Counted from the stretch's first letter, positions 1 to 9,092 are shown. The stretch is DNA of 64,000 nucleotides from Dietzia cinnamea NBRC 102147 (GCF_001571065.1 NZ_BCSW01000006.1:1-64000), one strand, 5' to 3'. Translations and numbers: made by a program. The notes: generated by a model from the letters alone, not told the origin.

Positions 1-60
1 GCATCTATGACACTACGTGCCACTGAACCGACAAGGCAAATCGGCCGGCCGTACGACGAC

Positions 61-95
61 GCCCGGGCCGGTCACACGGAGAGACCGGCCCGGGC
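61..95 (-). terminator. Hairpin terminator after the UPF0182 gene
   Basis: A perfect 13-bp inverted repeat (61-73 and 83-95) with a 9-nt loop lies 17 nt past the stop codon of the minus-strand UPF0182 gene. There is no T run after it, which is usual for actinobacterial hairpin terminators. The remaining bases to the left edge show no gene. Confidence 0.65.
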
Positions 96-111
96 GGACG
101 GAGTCGGGTCG

Positions 112-3100
112 TCAGTTGCCGTTGCCGAGCGCCTGGTAGGCGTCGACGGCGGCCTGCAGGTCCTCGAGCGCCTGCCCGAGATCGGAGAGGTCTCCCCCGC
201 TCTGGGCCGAACGGACGGCGTTCAACGCCTCGTTGAGCTCGCGCACCGCGGCTTCACGGGAGGCCTCGTCGCCGCCACCACCGCCACCGCCGGCCGCGGG
301 TGAGGACGGGCGGGGGGCCGTGCCCTCGGCGGGCCGCGACGTGCCGCCCTCCGCCTGGGCCTCGGCCTGACCGGTCTCGTCGATCCGCACGGTGTCGGGA
401 TCCGTCTCGATACCGACCTGCTGCAGCGCCTCGTACAGGGTGGGCGCGTACCCGACCGCGCGGTCGTAGCTCACCATCACGCGCAGCAGACGCGGGAACG
501 CGGAGTCCTGGTCCTTGCGCTGCGTGTAGATCGGCTCGACGTACAGCACCGAGTCCCCGGCCAGCGGCAGCGCCAGAAGGTTGCCCTCGGTGATTTCCGC
601 CGTCTCACCCCACAGGCGACGGTCCTGGGCGATCGCCGGCGAGGCGATCATGATGTCCTGCGCCTGGTTCGGGCCCTGCGCCAGCGGCTCGGTGCGCCGC
701 TGCACGCGCACGGTGATCTCGCCGTACGTCTCCGGGTCCGAGCTCGCCGACATGTGCGCGGCGAGGAACTCGCGCTCGTACCCGCGGAACGCGGAGATGA
801 GCTGGAACGAGGGCTCGTCGGACTCCGGGTCCGTCGGGTCCGAGACCACCACGTAGTACGGCGGCTGGCTCGGGCCGTCGCGGTCCACGGTCTGTGCCCC
901 GGCCGGGCCACCCGCGGTCCCGGGAGCGGGGGCGGTGCCGGGCCCGGCCGCGGGCGGGGTCTGCGGGTTCTGGATGGACGAGGTCACCGTCGGGTCGGAC
1001 GGCACCGACCAGAAGGCGTCGTTCGTGAAGAACTGACCCGGATCGTCGACCTGGTACTTGGCGAGCAGCTCGCGCTGCACCTTGAACAGGTCCTCGGGGT
1101 AGCGCAGGTGCTCGGAGAGCTCCTCGGAGATCGCGTCACGCGGCTGCACGATGCCCGGCAGGGCCTTCATCCACGTCTGCAGCACCGGGTCGGACTCGTC
1201 GAACGCGTACAGGTCCACCGTGCCGTCATAGGCGTCGACGGTGGCCTTGACCGAGTTGCGGATGTAGGAGACCTCCTCGTCCGGCAACACGCGGCCGCTG
1301 CCGTCGCTCAGGGAGTCCGAGGTCATGGCCTCCAGCGAGCTGAGCTCGGCGTACGGGTAGGTCTTGAGCGTCGTGTAGCCGTCGACGATCCACTTGATGC
1401 GCCCGTCGATCACCGCCGGGTACGTGTTGGTGTCCGTGGTCAGCCACGGGGCGACCTTCTGCACGCGGTCACGCGGGTCGCGGTCGTAGAGGATCTTCGA
1501 GTCGTCACCGATGAGGCTCGACAGCAGGATGTTCCGCTCGGCGAACTTCAACGCGTACGCGATCCGGTTGACCCACCCGCCGATCGGCACACCGCCTGAG
1601 CCGGTGTAGGTATACTGCTCGGCGTCGGTGTCGTACTCACGGGGGCCGTCGCCGTTGTCGCCGACGATCGCGTAGTCGGGATCCGACTGGGCGATGAGCT
1701 CACCGAAGTAGATCCGCGGCTGCGTGACCGGGATCATCATGTCCTCGCCGTTGTTGATCGCGTCGAGGTCCGAGACCTGGTAGTTGGGCAGGCCACCGCG
1801 GTCCGAGCCCGCGTCGTCGGCGATCTCGTTGACGCGGTTCGCGGGAGCGGCCACGAAGCCGTTGCCGTGGGTGTACACGGTGTGGCGGTTGATCCAGTCG
1901 CGCTGGTTGGCCTGCAACGACGCCGGGTTGAGCTCGCGCGCGGCCACGAGAAAGTCCTGCATCTCGCCGTCGATCGTGTACCGGTCGATGCTCAGGGTCT
2001 CGGGGAAGCCGTAGAAGTTGCGCAGCTGCTGCTGCTGGGTGAAGGTCGGCGCCAGGACGTTGGGGTCGAGCACGCGGACGTTGGACAGCGTCGTGATGTC
2101 CGAGGCGGCCTCGCGGGGGTTCGGGTCGGCCGAACCCCAGTTGTCGATGTAGGTCACCCGGTCGTCACCGATGTCGTAGGCGGCGCGCGTCGCCTCGATG
2201 TTGCGGGCGATGTACTCCCGCTCCTTCTCGGCGCGGTTGGGGTTGACCGAGAACTGCTCGACGGCCAGCGGCCACGCCGACCCCACCACGAGGGCGGAGA
2301 ACAGGAGCAGGACCGTGGCCAGCGCGGGGATCCGCAGGTCCCGGATGACGATGGCGGAGAAGAACGCGACCGCACACACCAGGGCCACCGAGAACATGAA
2401 GATCTTGGCCGGCATGAGGGCGTTGACGTCGGTGTAGCTGGCGCCAGTGAACGTGGCGTTCTCGCTGAACAGCAACTCGTACCGGTCGAGCCAGTACGCC
2501 GCCGCCTTGGCGAGGACGAACAGGCCCGCGAGGCTCACCAGCTGGATGCGGGCCGCCCGGGTCAGCGCACCCTCCCGGGCGCCGGGCCGGAGGCCGCCGA
2601 AGATGTAGTGCGTGAAGAGGTTGGCCAGGAACGCCAGGACGATGGCGATCATCAGCCACGTGACGATCGCGCGCCACATCGGCAGCTCGAACGCGTAGAA
2701 GGAGATGTCGAGCCCGAACTGGGGGTCCGTCTCACCGAACGGCGTCGAGTTGAAGAACGCGAGCACCGTCTGCCAGCCGGTCTGCGCGACCGACCCGGCC
2801 AGGATCGCCAGCACGGCCGGGATCCAGAACACCGTCCGGCCGGGCGAGGCACCCATGGCCGCGCGGTACCGGGCCAGCGCGTCCGGCATCCCCGGCTGCG
2901 TGAGGAACACGGGGCGGGCGCGGTAGGCCAGCATGATGCCGGCGGTCACCGCCAGCCCCACCAGGAGCGCCACCACGACGAACACCCCGAGCCGCGTGAG
3001 CAGTTCGGTGCGGAACACGCTCGAGGCGTCGACGCTGCCGAACCAGAGCCAGTCCGTATAGGCCGTGTTCAGCCTCGGCAGGACCTGGATCAGGAGGATG

Positions 3101-3189
3101 AGGACGACGACGGCGACGGCGACGGCCCGACCGCGACGCGAGATCGCGATTGGCCGACCGGGGGGGTTACCGGGTGGGCGGACGGACAC
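112..3189 (-). CDS. UPF0182 family integral membrane protein (Rv3193c-like)
   Basis: This 1025-residue protein has about seven hydrophobic helices in its first third (roughly residues 21-40, 66-88, 118-140, 170-195, 217-237, 264-282 and 290-310). A large, mostly polar extracytoplasmic part follows, and the last 100 residues are rich in Gly, Pro and Ala with a Gly-run linker and a helical tail. Length and layout match the UPF0182 family, whose molecular role is unknown. It is the last gene of a minus-strand pair with the PDZ protease at 3255-4316 and is followed by a hairpin terminator. The family assignment is secure from overall sequence character and synteny; no catalytic motif is visible, so a function should not be given. 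Confidence 0.93.
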   Translation of the reverse strand: MSVRPPGNPPGRPIAISRRGRAVAVAVVVLILLIQVLPRLNTAYTDWLWFGSVDASSVFRTELLTRLGVFVVVALLVGLAVTAGIMLAYRARPVFLTQPGMPDALARYRAAMGASPGRTVFWIPAVLAILAGSVAQTGWQTVLAFFNSTPFGETDPQFGLDISFYAFELPMWRAIVTWLMIAIVLAFLANLFTHYIFGGLRPGAREGALTRAARIQLVSLAGLFVLAKAAAYWLDRYELLFSENATFTGASYTDVNALMPAKIFMFSVALVCAVAFFSAIVIRDLRIPALATVLLLFSALVVGSAWPLAVEQFSVNPNRAEKEREYIARNIEATRAAYDIGDDRVTYIDNWGSADPNPREAASDITTLSNVRVLDPNVLAPTFTQQQQLRNFYGFPETLSIDRYTIDGEMQDFLVAARELNPASLQANQRDWINRHTVYTHGNGFVAAPANRVNEIADDAGSDRGGLPNYQVSDLDAINNGEDMMIPVTQPRIYFGELIAQSDPDYAIVGDNGDGPREYDTDAEQYTYTGSGGVPIGGWVNRIAYALKFAERNILLSSLIGDDSKILYDRDPRDRVQKVAPWLTTDTNTYPAVIDGRIKWIVDGYTTLKTYPYAELSSLEAMTSDSLSDGSGRVLPDEEVSYIRNSVKATVDAYDGTVDLYAFDESDPVLQTWMKALPGIVQPRDAISEELSEHLRYPEDLFKVQRELLAKYQVDDPGQFFTNDAFWSVPSDPTVTSSIQNPQTPPAAGPGTAPAPGTAGGPAGAQTVDRDGPSQPPYYVVVSDPTDPESDEPSFQLISAFRGYEREFLAAHMSASSDPETYGEITVRVQRRTEPLAQGPNQAQDIMIASPAIAQDRRLWGETAEITEGNLLALPLAGDSVLYVEPIYTQRKDQDSAFPRLLRVMVSYDRAVGYAPTLYEALQQVGIETDPDTVRIDETGQAEAQAEGGTSRPAEGTAPRPSSPAAGGGGGGGDEASREAAVRELNEALNAVRSAQSGGDLSDLGQALEDLQAAVDAYQALGNGN

Positions 3190-3254
3190 CTGGGATGCTC
3201 CTGCACTGCTGGGGCGGACATGCTCGTGGGCCCCACCTTACGGAAAACCCCGCC

Positions 3255-4316
3255 TCAGCCGCAGGTCGGTGGCCGCCCCCCGGAAGCGGCCGTCTCCAGC
3301 GCCTCCACCGCGCCGCCCAGTGTCGACACCTCGATGAGCCGGATGCCCTCGGGAGGGTCCTGCACAGCCTCCGCACAGTTGGCGGCGGGAACGAGGAACT
3401 CGCTCGCCCCGGCCTCGTGGGCGGCCCGGATCTTGTGCCGGATGCCGCCGATCGACCCGACCGTCCCGTCGGGCAGGATCGTCCCCGAGCCCGCGACCCG
3501 CGCCCCCCCGGTCGTCTCCCCCGGTGACAGCTTGTCCACGATCGCCAGCGCCAGCACCAGGCCCGCCGAGGGGCCGCCCACACCCGGATCCACCGTGATG
3601 TCCACGTCGGTGCCGTCCGCCGGGGAGTCACCGACCAGGATGCCCAGCCGGCCCTGGTCTGGATCGCCGTCCGGCCCGGCCGGCTGCAACCTCGTCGTCG
3701 TCGACCCCTCCCGGCCGTCCCGGGTGTACCCGATCGTGATCTCATCCCCCGCTCGGCGCTCGCCGACCCGCTCGACCACGGACGTGGCGTCCTCGACCGG
3801 CTCCCCGTCGATCGACGTCAGCACGTCGCCCTCCTCCAGACGCCCGGCGACCGCGCCGTCGGGCTCCACACCCTCGACGCGGGGCTGCATCGGGATCCCC
3901 AGGTGGCGGTAGGCGGCCGCCTCGGCCGAGTTCTCCGACCCGACCATCTGCGCGGCGTTGGACTCACGCACCTCGTCGCGCGACCGGTCCGGCGGGAACA
4001 CCTGGTCCCGCGGCACGACGACCTGCGCAGGGTCCAGCCAGAAGCGCGCCGCGTCGACCAGGGTGAGACGGTCCCGCACCGCCACCGTCGTCATGAGCAG
4101 CGACCCCGCGGTCTCGTCGGCCGGCCTGCCGACCACGTCGATCACCGGGACCCGCTCGACCTCACCGTTCTCGGTCTCCACCTCAGCCGTCCCGAAAGTG
4201 TCATAAGTGGGCCCCGGGCCCATCGACACCAACGGGACGGTGGCCGATGTCGCCAGGACGAGCAGCAGGACCGCCGGCACCAGCGCGGCGAGGACGGTTA
4301 AGAGGCGGCGGCTCAC
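3255..4316 (-). CDS. PDZ domain Lon-like (YlbL family) membrane protease
   Basis: The 353-residue product starts with a membrane-anchor segment (residues about 3-30), continues to a PDZ domain in the middle and ends in a Lon-type (S16) protease domain. The Ser/Lys dyad is visible: the serine in GGPSAG and the lysine in GGIRHKIRAA. Family knowledge: YlbL-type proteins are membrane-tethered Ser-Lys proteases acting on extracytoplasmic or membrane substrates. A GTG at 4316 is chosen because it puts the membrane anchor at the N-terminus; the frame stays open upstream, but that part lies over the divergent gene at 4396. It is divergent from the zincin gene and lies 65 nt upstream of the UPF0182 gene, probably in one transcript. 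Substrate unknown. Confidence 0.9.
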   Translation of the reverse strand: MSRRLLTVLAALVPAVLLLVLATSATVPLVSMGPGPTYDTFGTAEVETENGEVERVPVIDVVGRPADETAGSLLMTTVAVRDRLTLVDAARFWLDPAQVVVPRDQVFPPDRSRDEVRESNAAQMVGSENSAEAAAYRHLGIPMQPRVEGVEPDGAVAGRLEEGDVLTSIDGEPVEDATSVVERVGERRAGDEITIGYTRDGREGSTTTRLQPAGPDGDPDQGRLGILVGDSPADGTDVDITVDPGVGGPSAGLVLALAIVDKLSPGETTGGARVAGSGTILPDGTVGSIGGIRHKIRAAHEAGASEFLVPAANCAEAVQDPPEGIRLIEVSTLGGAVEALETAASGGRPPTCG

Positions 4317-4383
4317 GGGGGCAAGGGTAGTCCGCGCCCGGCCGCCACCGCGTCGCGGCCGAACCCCGCACCCCTGCACGCTG

Positions 4384-4389
4384 TACCGT
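4384..4389 (+). promoter_or_regulatory. -10 box (TACCGT), leaderless start
   Basis: TACCGT fits the actinobacterial TANNNT -10 pattern and ends 6 nt before the ATG at 4396, so the transcript probably begins at or next to the start codon. Confidence 0.5.
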
Positions 4390-4395
4390 TGTGGC

Positions 4396-5793
4396 ATGAA
4401 CCAGCCCTTCGGTTTCTCCGCCTCCGACGACGACGGGCGCGACGACGACCGGGACCGTAATCCCGGCGGATCGGGCGGCGCCGGTGGCCCCGGTGGCCCC
4501 GGCGGATTCGACCCCTCGCAGTTCGGCAACCTCGGCCAGATGCTCTCCCAGTTCGGGCAGATGCTCGGGTCCATGGGATCGGCCATGTCCGGCCCCGGCA
4601 GCTCTGGCCCCGTCAACTACCAGCTGGCGCGGACGGTCGCCCTGCAGGCGCTCGGCCGCACGCCCGTGATCACCGACTCCTCGCGCACGGCCGTCCAGGA
4701 GTCCGTCCGCCTCGCCGAACTGTGGCTCGACGACACCACCCTGTTCCCCTCCGGCGTCCACCGCACCGAGGCGTGGACCCCGCAGCAGTGGGTCGAGCAA
4801 TCCCTGCCCACCTGGGAGAAGATCTGCACCCCGGTCGCCGAGCAGATGAACGCGGCCACCAGGGGCGCCATGCCCGAGGAGGCCCGCCAGCTCGCAGGCC
4901 CGCTCCTCGGCATGCTCGACCAGATGGGCGGCATGGGCTTCGGCATGCAACTCGGCCAGGGGCTGGGCAAGCTCGCCCCGGCGGTCCTCTTCTCCTCCGA
5001 GGTGGGCATCCCGTTCGGCGCCGACGGGGTGGCCGCCCTCTCACCGGCCGCGATCGACGCGTTCGCCGACGAGCTGGAGCTGCCGCGCCAGGAGGTCGTC
5101 GTGTTCCTCGCCGCGCGCGAGGCCGCCCACCTGCGGCTGTTCTCCGGCGCCCCCTGGCTGCGCGCCCGCTTCCTCGCCACGGTCGACGAGTACGCGCGCG
5201 GCATTCGCGTGGACACCTCCGGGCTCGACGACCTCGCCTCCGGGCTGGACCCGTCGATGCTGCAGGACCCGGCCAAGCTGCAGGAACTGCTCTCGGGCGG
5301 CGCCGGCGCGATCGGCCCCAAGGTCACGAACGTCAACGAGGCGGCCCTCGGCCGCCTCGAGACACTCCTCGCCCTCGTCGAGGGCTGGGTCGACGCCGTG
5401 GTCACTGCCGCCGTCGGCGACCGGCTCCCCAGCGCCGACAGACTCCGCGAGATGTGGCTGCGCCGCCGCGCCACCGGCGGGGCCGCCGAGCAGGCCTTCG
5501 CCAGCCTCGTCGGGCTCGAACTGCGCCCGCGGCTCGCCCGCGAGGCCTCCGAACTGTGGCGCCGGGTCGGCGAGGCCGTCGGCATCGAACGCCGCGACGG
5601 TCTGTGGAGCCACCCCGACCTGCTGCCCGTCGGCGAGGACCTCGAGAACCCGGCCGCCGTGATCGACCGCCTCCTCGACGACTCGAGCGGCGACTCCGGC
5701 GGCGTCGACGAGATCGAGCGGTTCCTCCGCGAGTCCGGCGGCCGGATCGGTGGAGACGGCACCGGCTCCGAGGGGCCGCGCGACGCGGACTGA
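4396..5793 (+). CDS. DUF2342 family zincin-like protein (Rv3195-like)
   Basis: This 465-residue protein has a Gly/Pro/Gln-rich N-terminus (residues 1-70) followed by a helical body typical of the DUF2342 (zincin_2) family, often annotated as zinc-dependent metalloprotease. The place of the metal motif reads REAAH followed by RLF and a PWL segment, so the Glu and the second His of HExxH are kept but the first His is Arg. Catalysis is therefore uncertain. No signal peptide or membrane helix is seen, so it is likely cytoplasmic. The ATG has no Shine-Dalgarno sequence but a -10 box just upstream, consistent with a leaderless mRNA. It is divergent from the PDZ protease and convergent with the YgjP-type peptidase. 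Confidence 0.88.
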   Translation: MNQPFGFSASDDDGRDDDRDRNPGGSGGAGGPGGPGGFDPSQFGNLGQMLSQFGQMLGSMGSAMSGPGSSGPVNYQLARTVALQALGRTPVITDSSRTAVQESVRLAELWLDDTTLFPSGVHRTEAWTPQQWVEQSLPTWEKICTPVAEQMNAATRGAMPEEARQLAGPLLGMLDQMGGMGFGMQLGQGLGKLAPAVLFSSEVGIPFGADGVAALSPAAIDAFADELELPRQEVVVFLAAREAAHLRLFSGAPWLRARFLATVDEYARGIRVDTSGLDDLASGLDPSMLQDPAKLQELLSGGAGAIGPKVTNVNEAALGRLETLLALVEGWVDAVVTAAVGDRLPSADRLREMWLRRRATGGAAEQAFASLVGLELRPRLAREASELWRRVGEAVGIERRDGLWSHPDLLPVGEDLENPAAVIDRLLDDSSGDSGGVDEIERFLRESGGRIGGDGTGSEGPRDAD

Positions 5794-5804
5794 CCCGCCC
5801 GCTC

Positions 5805-5820
5805 GGCCCCGGGCGGGGCC
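5805..5820. terminator. Short GC hairpin between convergent genes
   Basis: A 7-bp inverted repeat (GGCCCCG / CGGGGCC) with a minimal loop fills the 29-nt gap between the zincin gene and the convergent YgjP-like gene. It could serve both strands. Confidence 0.4.
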
Positions 5821-5822
5821 GG

Positions 5823-6536
5823 TCAGGGCGAGTGGACCTCGTCGTCGTCTCCTTCGATCAGGTCCCCCACTCCCTCGCCGGCACCGCCGCCCCCGTCGTC
5901 GCGGGCGGCGTCCCCGCTCCCGGGTGCGCCCGCGGCGCCACGGAGGACCCGCGAGTACGCCTCGAGGTACCCCATCGCGCGCTCGGCGCGCGGGAACCGG
6001 CGCACCACCTCCCAGAACTCCGGCGGATGCCCGCCCGGCACCACGAGGTGGGCCAGTTCGTGGACGAGGACGTAGTCCAGCACGTACGCCGGGACGTCCC
6101 GCAGCGCCTCGCTGATCCGGATCTCCCCCGACGCCGGTGAGCACGACGCCCACCGCGTGGTCATCGACGGCACCCATCGCACCGACGACGGCCGCGGGCG
6201 CCCCTCCACCCACCTGTCCGACAACCCGGAGGCCCGTCGCATCAGATCCTCGTCCGAGACCCTCGGGCCCCGACGGCGACCCGACCGTGCCAGACGGCCG
6301 AGCATGTCCGAGACCAGGCGCCGCTCCTCGGCCCGGGGCAGCCCCGCCGGCATGAGCACGACCACCGTCTCCCCCTCCACCCGCGCGGACACCGTCCGCT
6401 TGCGGCGCCGCGACCGCCGGATCTCGATCCGCGGGTCGTCGGGGTCCGTGGGCAGCGCCGACGCCGCGGCCGGACCGCCGGGGGCGGTCTCCTCGGATCG
6501 GTCGGCGGGGCGAGGGGCTGGCGGCACGCCGACCAC
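5823..6536 (-). CDS. YgjP-like M48-type metallopeptidase
   Basis: The protein is about 237 residues long. The core shows the YgjP/WrbP-type signature in order: a basic N-terminal segment, a TTRWASCS strand, a VHELAH zinc motif and a following GGHPPEFW segment providing the third ligand region. HExxH is intact, so zinc binding is expected. The C-terminus is an acidic, Gly-rich tail. The start is a choice between two GTG codons, at 6536 and 6527; the frame is open further upstream but would run into the divergent gene. Family members are usually called M48 family metallopeptidases, with poorly known substrates. It sits between the degenerate zincin and the RRE/ThiF-like gene. Confidence 0.85.
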   Translation of the reverse strand: MVGVPPAPRPADRSEETAPGGPAAASALPTDPDDPRIEIRRSRRRKRTVSARVEGETVVVLMPAGLPRAEERRLVSDMLGRLARSGRRRGPRVSDEDLMRRASGLSDRWVEGRPRPSSVRWVPSMTTRWASCSPASGEIRISEALRDVPAYVLDYVLVHELAHLVVPGGHPPEFWEVVRRFPRAERAMGYLEAYSRVLRGAAGAPGSGDAARDDGGGGAGEGVGDLIEGDDDEVHSP

Positions 6537-6652
6537 GGTAGACCACCGGACGACGCGCCCTCGCGGGCCGCCGTCCACACGCGCGATCCGCCCTCCCGTG
6601 CCTGTGGATAACCCCGCCGGCGGGCCCGGTGCCCCGGCGATCACGTGCCACG

Positions 6653-7768
6653 ATGACACCCGTGACCCCGCCTACCCCGCTCACCGCGCCCGCCGACGCA
6701 CCCCGGCGCGCCACGGAGCCGCCACGTGCCACGGAGCCGCCGCGCGGCGTCGTCATCGCCGCGCCCGCCGAGGTCGGGGCCACCGCGACCGGGCCCGTCC
6801 GTCCGGATACCTCGTCGCCTCTCGGCACCTCGTCGCCGATCCGCGCGACGCTGCGTCCGGGCACCGTGGTCGTCGCCCGAGACGGCCGCACCGTGCAGGT
6901 CGGGCTCGCGCCGGACAGGGCTGTCGTCGTCGACGCGCCGGCCACCGTCGACGCCCGCCGCCTCGCCGCCCTGCTCGCCGGGCTCGAGGGCGGGGCCGAC
7001 CTCGACTCGGCCGCCCGCCGCGCCGGAATCGACGCCACCGGGCGGGCCGCCGTCGCACGGATCCTCGCCCGCCTGGCCGACCTCGGGCACGTCCACCTCG
7101 ACGTCCCCGGCGCAGCGGCACCCGCACTCGCGGCCTCCGCGCCCGCGCCCTCCACGACATCCGCGCAGCCGCGGCCCTCCCCTGTCCGCCGGGTCCACAT
7201 CCTGGGCTCCGGCCAGATCTCCGAGGTGCTGCGCGGACCGCTGTCCGTCAACGGATGCCGGGTGAGCACCGGCCCCACTCCCGGATTGGCGCTCGACGCC
7301 GAACGGCCACCCTGGCACCGCCGCGGACAGCCACCCGACCTCGTGATCCTCACCGGCACCGTCTCCGTCGACCCCGTCATCACGGCCGCCCTCAGCCGCG
7401 CCGGGCAGGCGCACATGCACGTGTACTGCCGCGACGGCAGGGTGGTGGTGGGACCGACCGTCGTGCCCGGACTCAGCACGTGCCTGCGGTGCACCGACCT
7501 GTTCCGGGCCCGCAGGGACCCACGCTGGCCGTTCGTCGCCGCCCAGCTCCTCGGACACTCCCCCGACGCCGGCGTCCCCGCCCTGACCGCCGCGGCCGCG
7601 CTCGTGCTGGCCGAGGTCGCCGCGACCCGCGAACCGACCGGTCGGATGCAGACGGTCGGCGCCTCCGTCGAGATCAACCCGGCCGAGGGACTGTGGCGTC
7701 GTATCGAATGGCCGGCCGTCGAGGGCTGCGACTGTGGGGCCGCCCCGGGGGCCCATCCTCTGTCATGA
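6653..7768 (+). CDS. RRE/ThiF-like (TOMM leader-binding type) orphan protein (Rv3196-like)
   Basis: After a Pro/Arg-rich N-terminus (residues 1-60) there is a small strand-plus-helix domain (about 65-155) that resembles a RiPP recognition element, then a Rossmann-like E1/ThiF-type region starting at HILGSGQISEVL. A CxxC pair in GLSTCLRCTDLF and a second pair at the end (CDCG) could form a zinc tetracysteine site. This architecture is that of cyclodehydratase-associated leader-binding proteins. No YcaO partner and no precursor peptide is visible nearby. The E1-type ATP-binding residues are not recognisable, so activity is doubtful. The ATG at 6653 or the in-frame GTG at 6662 may be the start. 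The AarF-type kinase begins 8 nt after its stop, so the two are probably co-transcribed. Confidence 0.75.
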   Translation: MTPVTPPTPLTAPADAPRRATEPPRATEPPRGVVIAAPAEVGATATGPVRPDTSSPLGTSSPIRATLRPGTVVVARDGRTVQVGLAPDRAVVVDAPATVDARRLAALLAGLEGGADLDSAARRAGIDATGRAAVARILARLADLGHVHLDVPGAAAPALAASAPAPSTTSAQPRPSPVRRVHILGSGQISEVLRGPLSVNGCRVSTGPTPGLALDAERPPWHRRGQPPDLVILTGTVSVDPVITAALSRAGQAHMHVYCRDGRVVVGPTVVPGLSTCLRCTDLFRARRDPRWPFVAAQLLGHSPDAGVPALTAAAALVLAEVAATREPTGRMQTVGASVEINPAEGLWRRIEWPAVEGCDCGAAPGAHPLS

Positions 7769-7775
7769 TTGGGGC

Positions 7776-9092
7776 GTGTCCGATCTACCCCGTACCTCGT
7801 CCCGCCGCGCAGCACGCCTCGCGGGACTACCACTGGGCATCGCCGGCCGCGCTGCCGGATCGCTCGGCCGCCGCGCCTTCGGGCGGGGCGAGGGGGATCT
7901 GACGGAGGAACTCGCCGACCAGGCCGCCGAGCAGGTCTTCGCCGTCCTCGGAGAGCTCAAGGGCGGCGCCATGAAGGTCGGGCAGGCCCTGAGCGTGTTC
8001 GAGGCCGGCATGCCGGACAAGTACGCCGAGCCCTTCCGCGAGGCGCTCACCAAGCTCCAGTCCGAGGCCCCGCCCATGCCCGCCGCCGAGGTGGAACGCG
8101 TCCTGGACGCCCAGCTCGGGCTGCGGTGGCGGGAGCGGTTCTCGGAGTTCGACGGCGAGGCCGCCGCGGCGGCCTCGATCGGCCAGGTGCATCGCGCCGT
8201 CTGGTCCGACGGCCGCGAGGTGGCCGTCAAGGTGCAGTACCCGGGGGCCGACGAGGCCCTGCGCTCGGACCTGCGCCAGCTCCGCAGACTGGCCCCGCTG
8301 TTGCGCCCGCTCAACCCGGGGACCGACATCAGGGGCATCATCGACGAGCTGTACGACAGCACGGTGAGCGAACTCGACTACCGCACCGAGGCCGACACCC
8401 AGCGCATCTTCTCGGCCGCGTTCCGCGACGACCGCCAGTTCCACGTCCCCTCCGTGCTGGCCTCCGCGCCCAAGGTGCTGGTCACCGAGTGGGCGGACGG
8501 CCGCGCGCTGAGTCGGATCTCCGCCGACGGCAGTCCCGAGGAGCGTAATCTCGCCGGGGAACTACTGACCGAGTTCCAGTTCAGCTCCCCCGTGCGGGCG
8601 CGGTTGATGCACGGCGATCCGCATCCGGGCAACTTCCTGCTGGCCGACGACGGTCGCCTGGTGGTGCTGGACTTCGGCGCGTCCATCCCGCTCCCCGAGG
8701 GCATACCGACCGTGCTGACCTCGATGATGCGGCACGCGCTGGCCGATGACGCGGATGAGCTCGTGAGGGTGATGACCCGCGCGGGCTACGTGGGGCGGGG
8801 CGGGCTGGATCCCGCCGACGCGATGGCGTTCCTCAACCCGTTCATCGAGCCGATGCGCGAGCCGGTGTTCCACTTCGACCGCGCGTGGATGCAGGGCATT
8901 ATGGCCGTCTACGGGGACGTCTCGGGTCGGGAGTTCCGGACCTCGCGCTCGTTCGCGCTGCCCCGGGAGTTCGTGCTGATCCACCGGGTGCTGTCGGCGT
9001 CGGTCGGCATGCTGTGCCAACTCCAGGCGTCCGCGCCCTACCGGGAGATCGTGCGGCGCTGGATGCCCGAAATCTTCCCCGACGAGGACTGA
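7776..9092 (+). CDS. ABC1/AarF (ADCK) family atypical kinase-like protein (Rv3197-like)
   Basis: The 438-residue sequence has every hallmark of the ABC1/UbiB family: the KxGQ motif (AMKVGQ), the Ala-rich nucleotide loop (AAAASIGQVH), the VAVKVQYPG lysine, the ExD-like linker, HGDPHPGN in place of the usual catalytic loop and a DFG in VLDFGAS. Family members are ATPases or atypical kinases linked to lipid and quinone metabolism; the M. tuberculosis counterpart has been described as a macrolide-binding ATPase. The GTG start is 7 nt after the end of the preceding RRE/ThiF-like gene, and the two are probably one transcript. In M. tuberculosis whiB7 follows this gene; here uvrD2 ends only 12 nt away on the other strand. 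Confidence 0.92.
   Translation: MSDLPRTSSRRAARLAGLPLGIAGRAAGSLGRRAFGRGEGDLTEELADQAAEQVFAVLGELKGGAMKVGQALSVFEAGMPDKYAEPFREALTKLQSEAPPMPAAEVERVLDAQLGLRWRERFSEFDGEAAAAASIGQVHRAVWSDGREVAVKVQYPGADEALRSDLRQLRRLAPLLRPLNPGTDIRGIIDELYDSTVSELDYRTEADTQRIFSAAFRDDRQFHVPSVLASAPKVLVTEWADGRALSRISADGSPEERNLAGELLTEFQFSSPVRARLMHGDPHPGNFLLADDGRLVVLDFGASIPLPEGIPTVLTSMMRHALADDADELVRVMTRAGYVGRGGLDPADAMAFLNPFIEPMREPVFHFDRAWMQGIMAVYGDVSGREFRTSRSFALPREFVLIHRVLSASVGMLCQLQASAPYREIVRRWMPEIFPDED

Noticed and set aside
1867-3912. Plus-strand open frame of about 680 codons opposite the UPF0182 gene
   Set aside because: Glu/Arg/His-rich antisense shadow crossing two real genes; no start signals.
5041-7833. Minus-strand open frame of about 930 codons spanning the zincin, YgjP and RRE/ThiF-like genes
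   Set aside because: Composition is Arg/Gly/Ser-rich shadow sequence; real genes on both strands with clear domains cover the same DNA.
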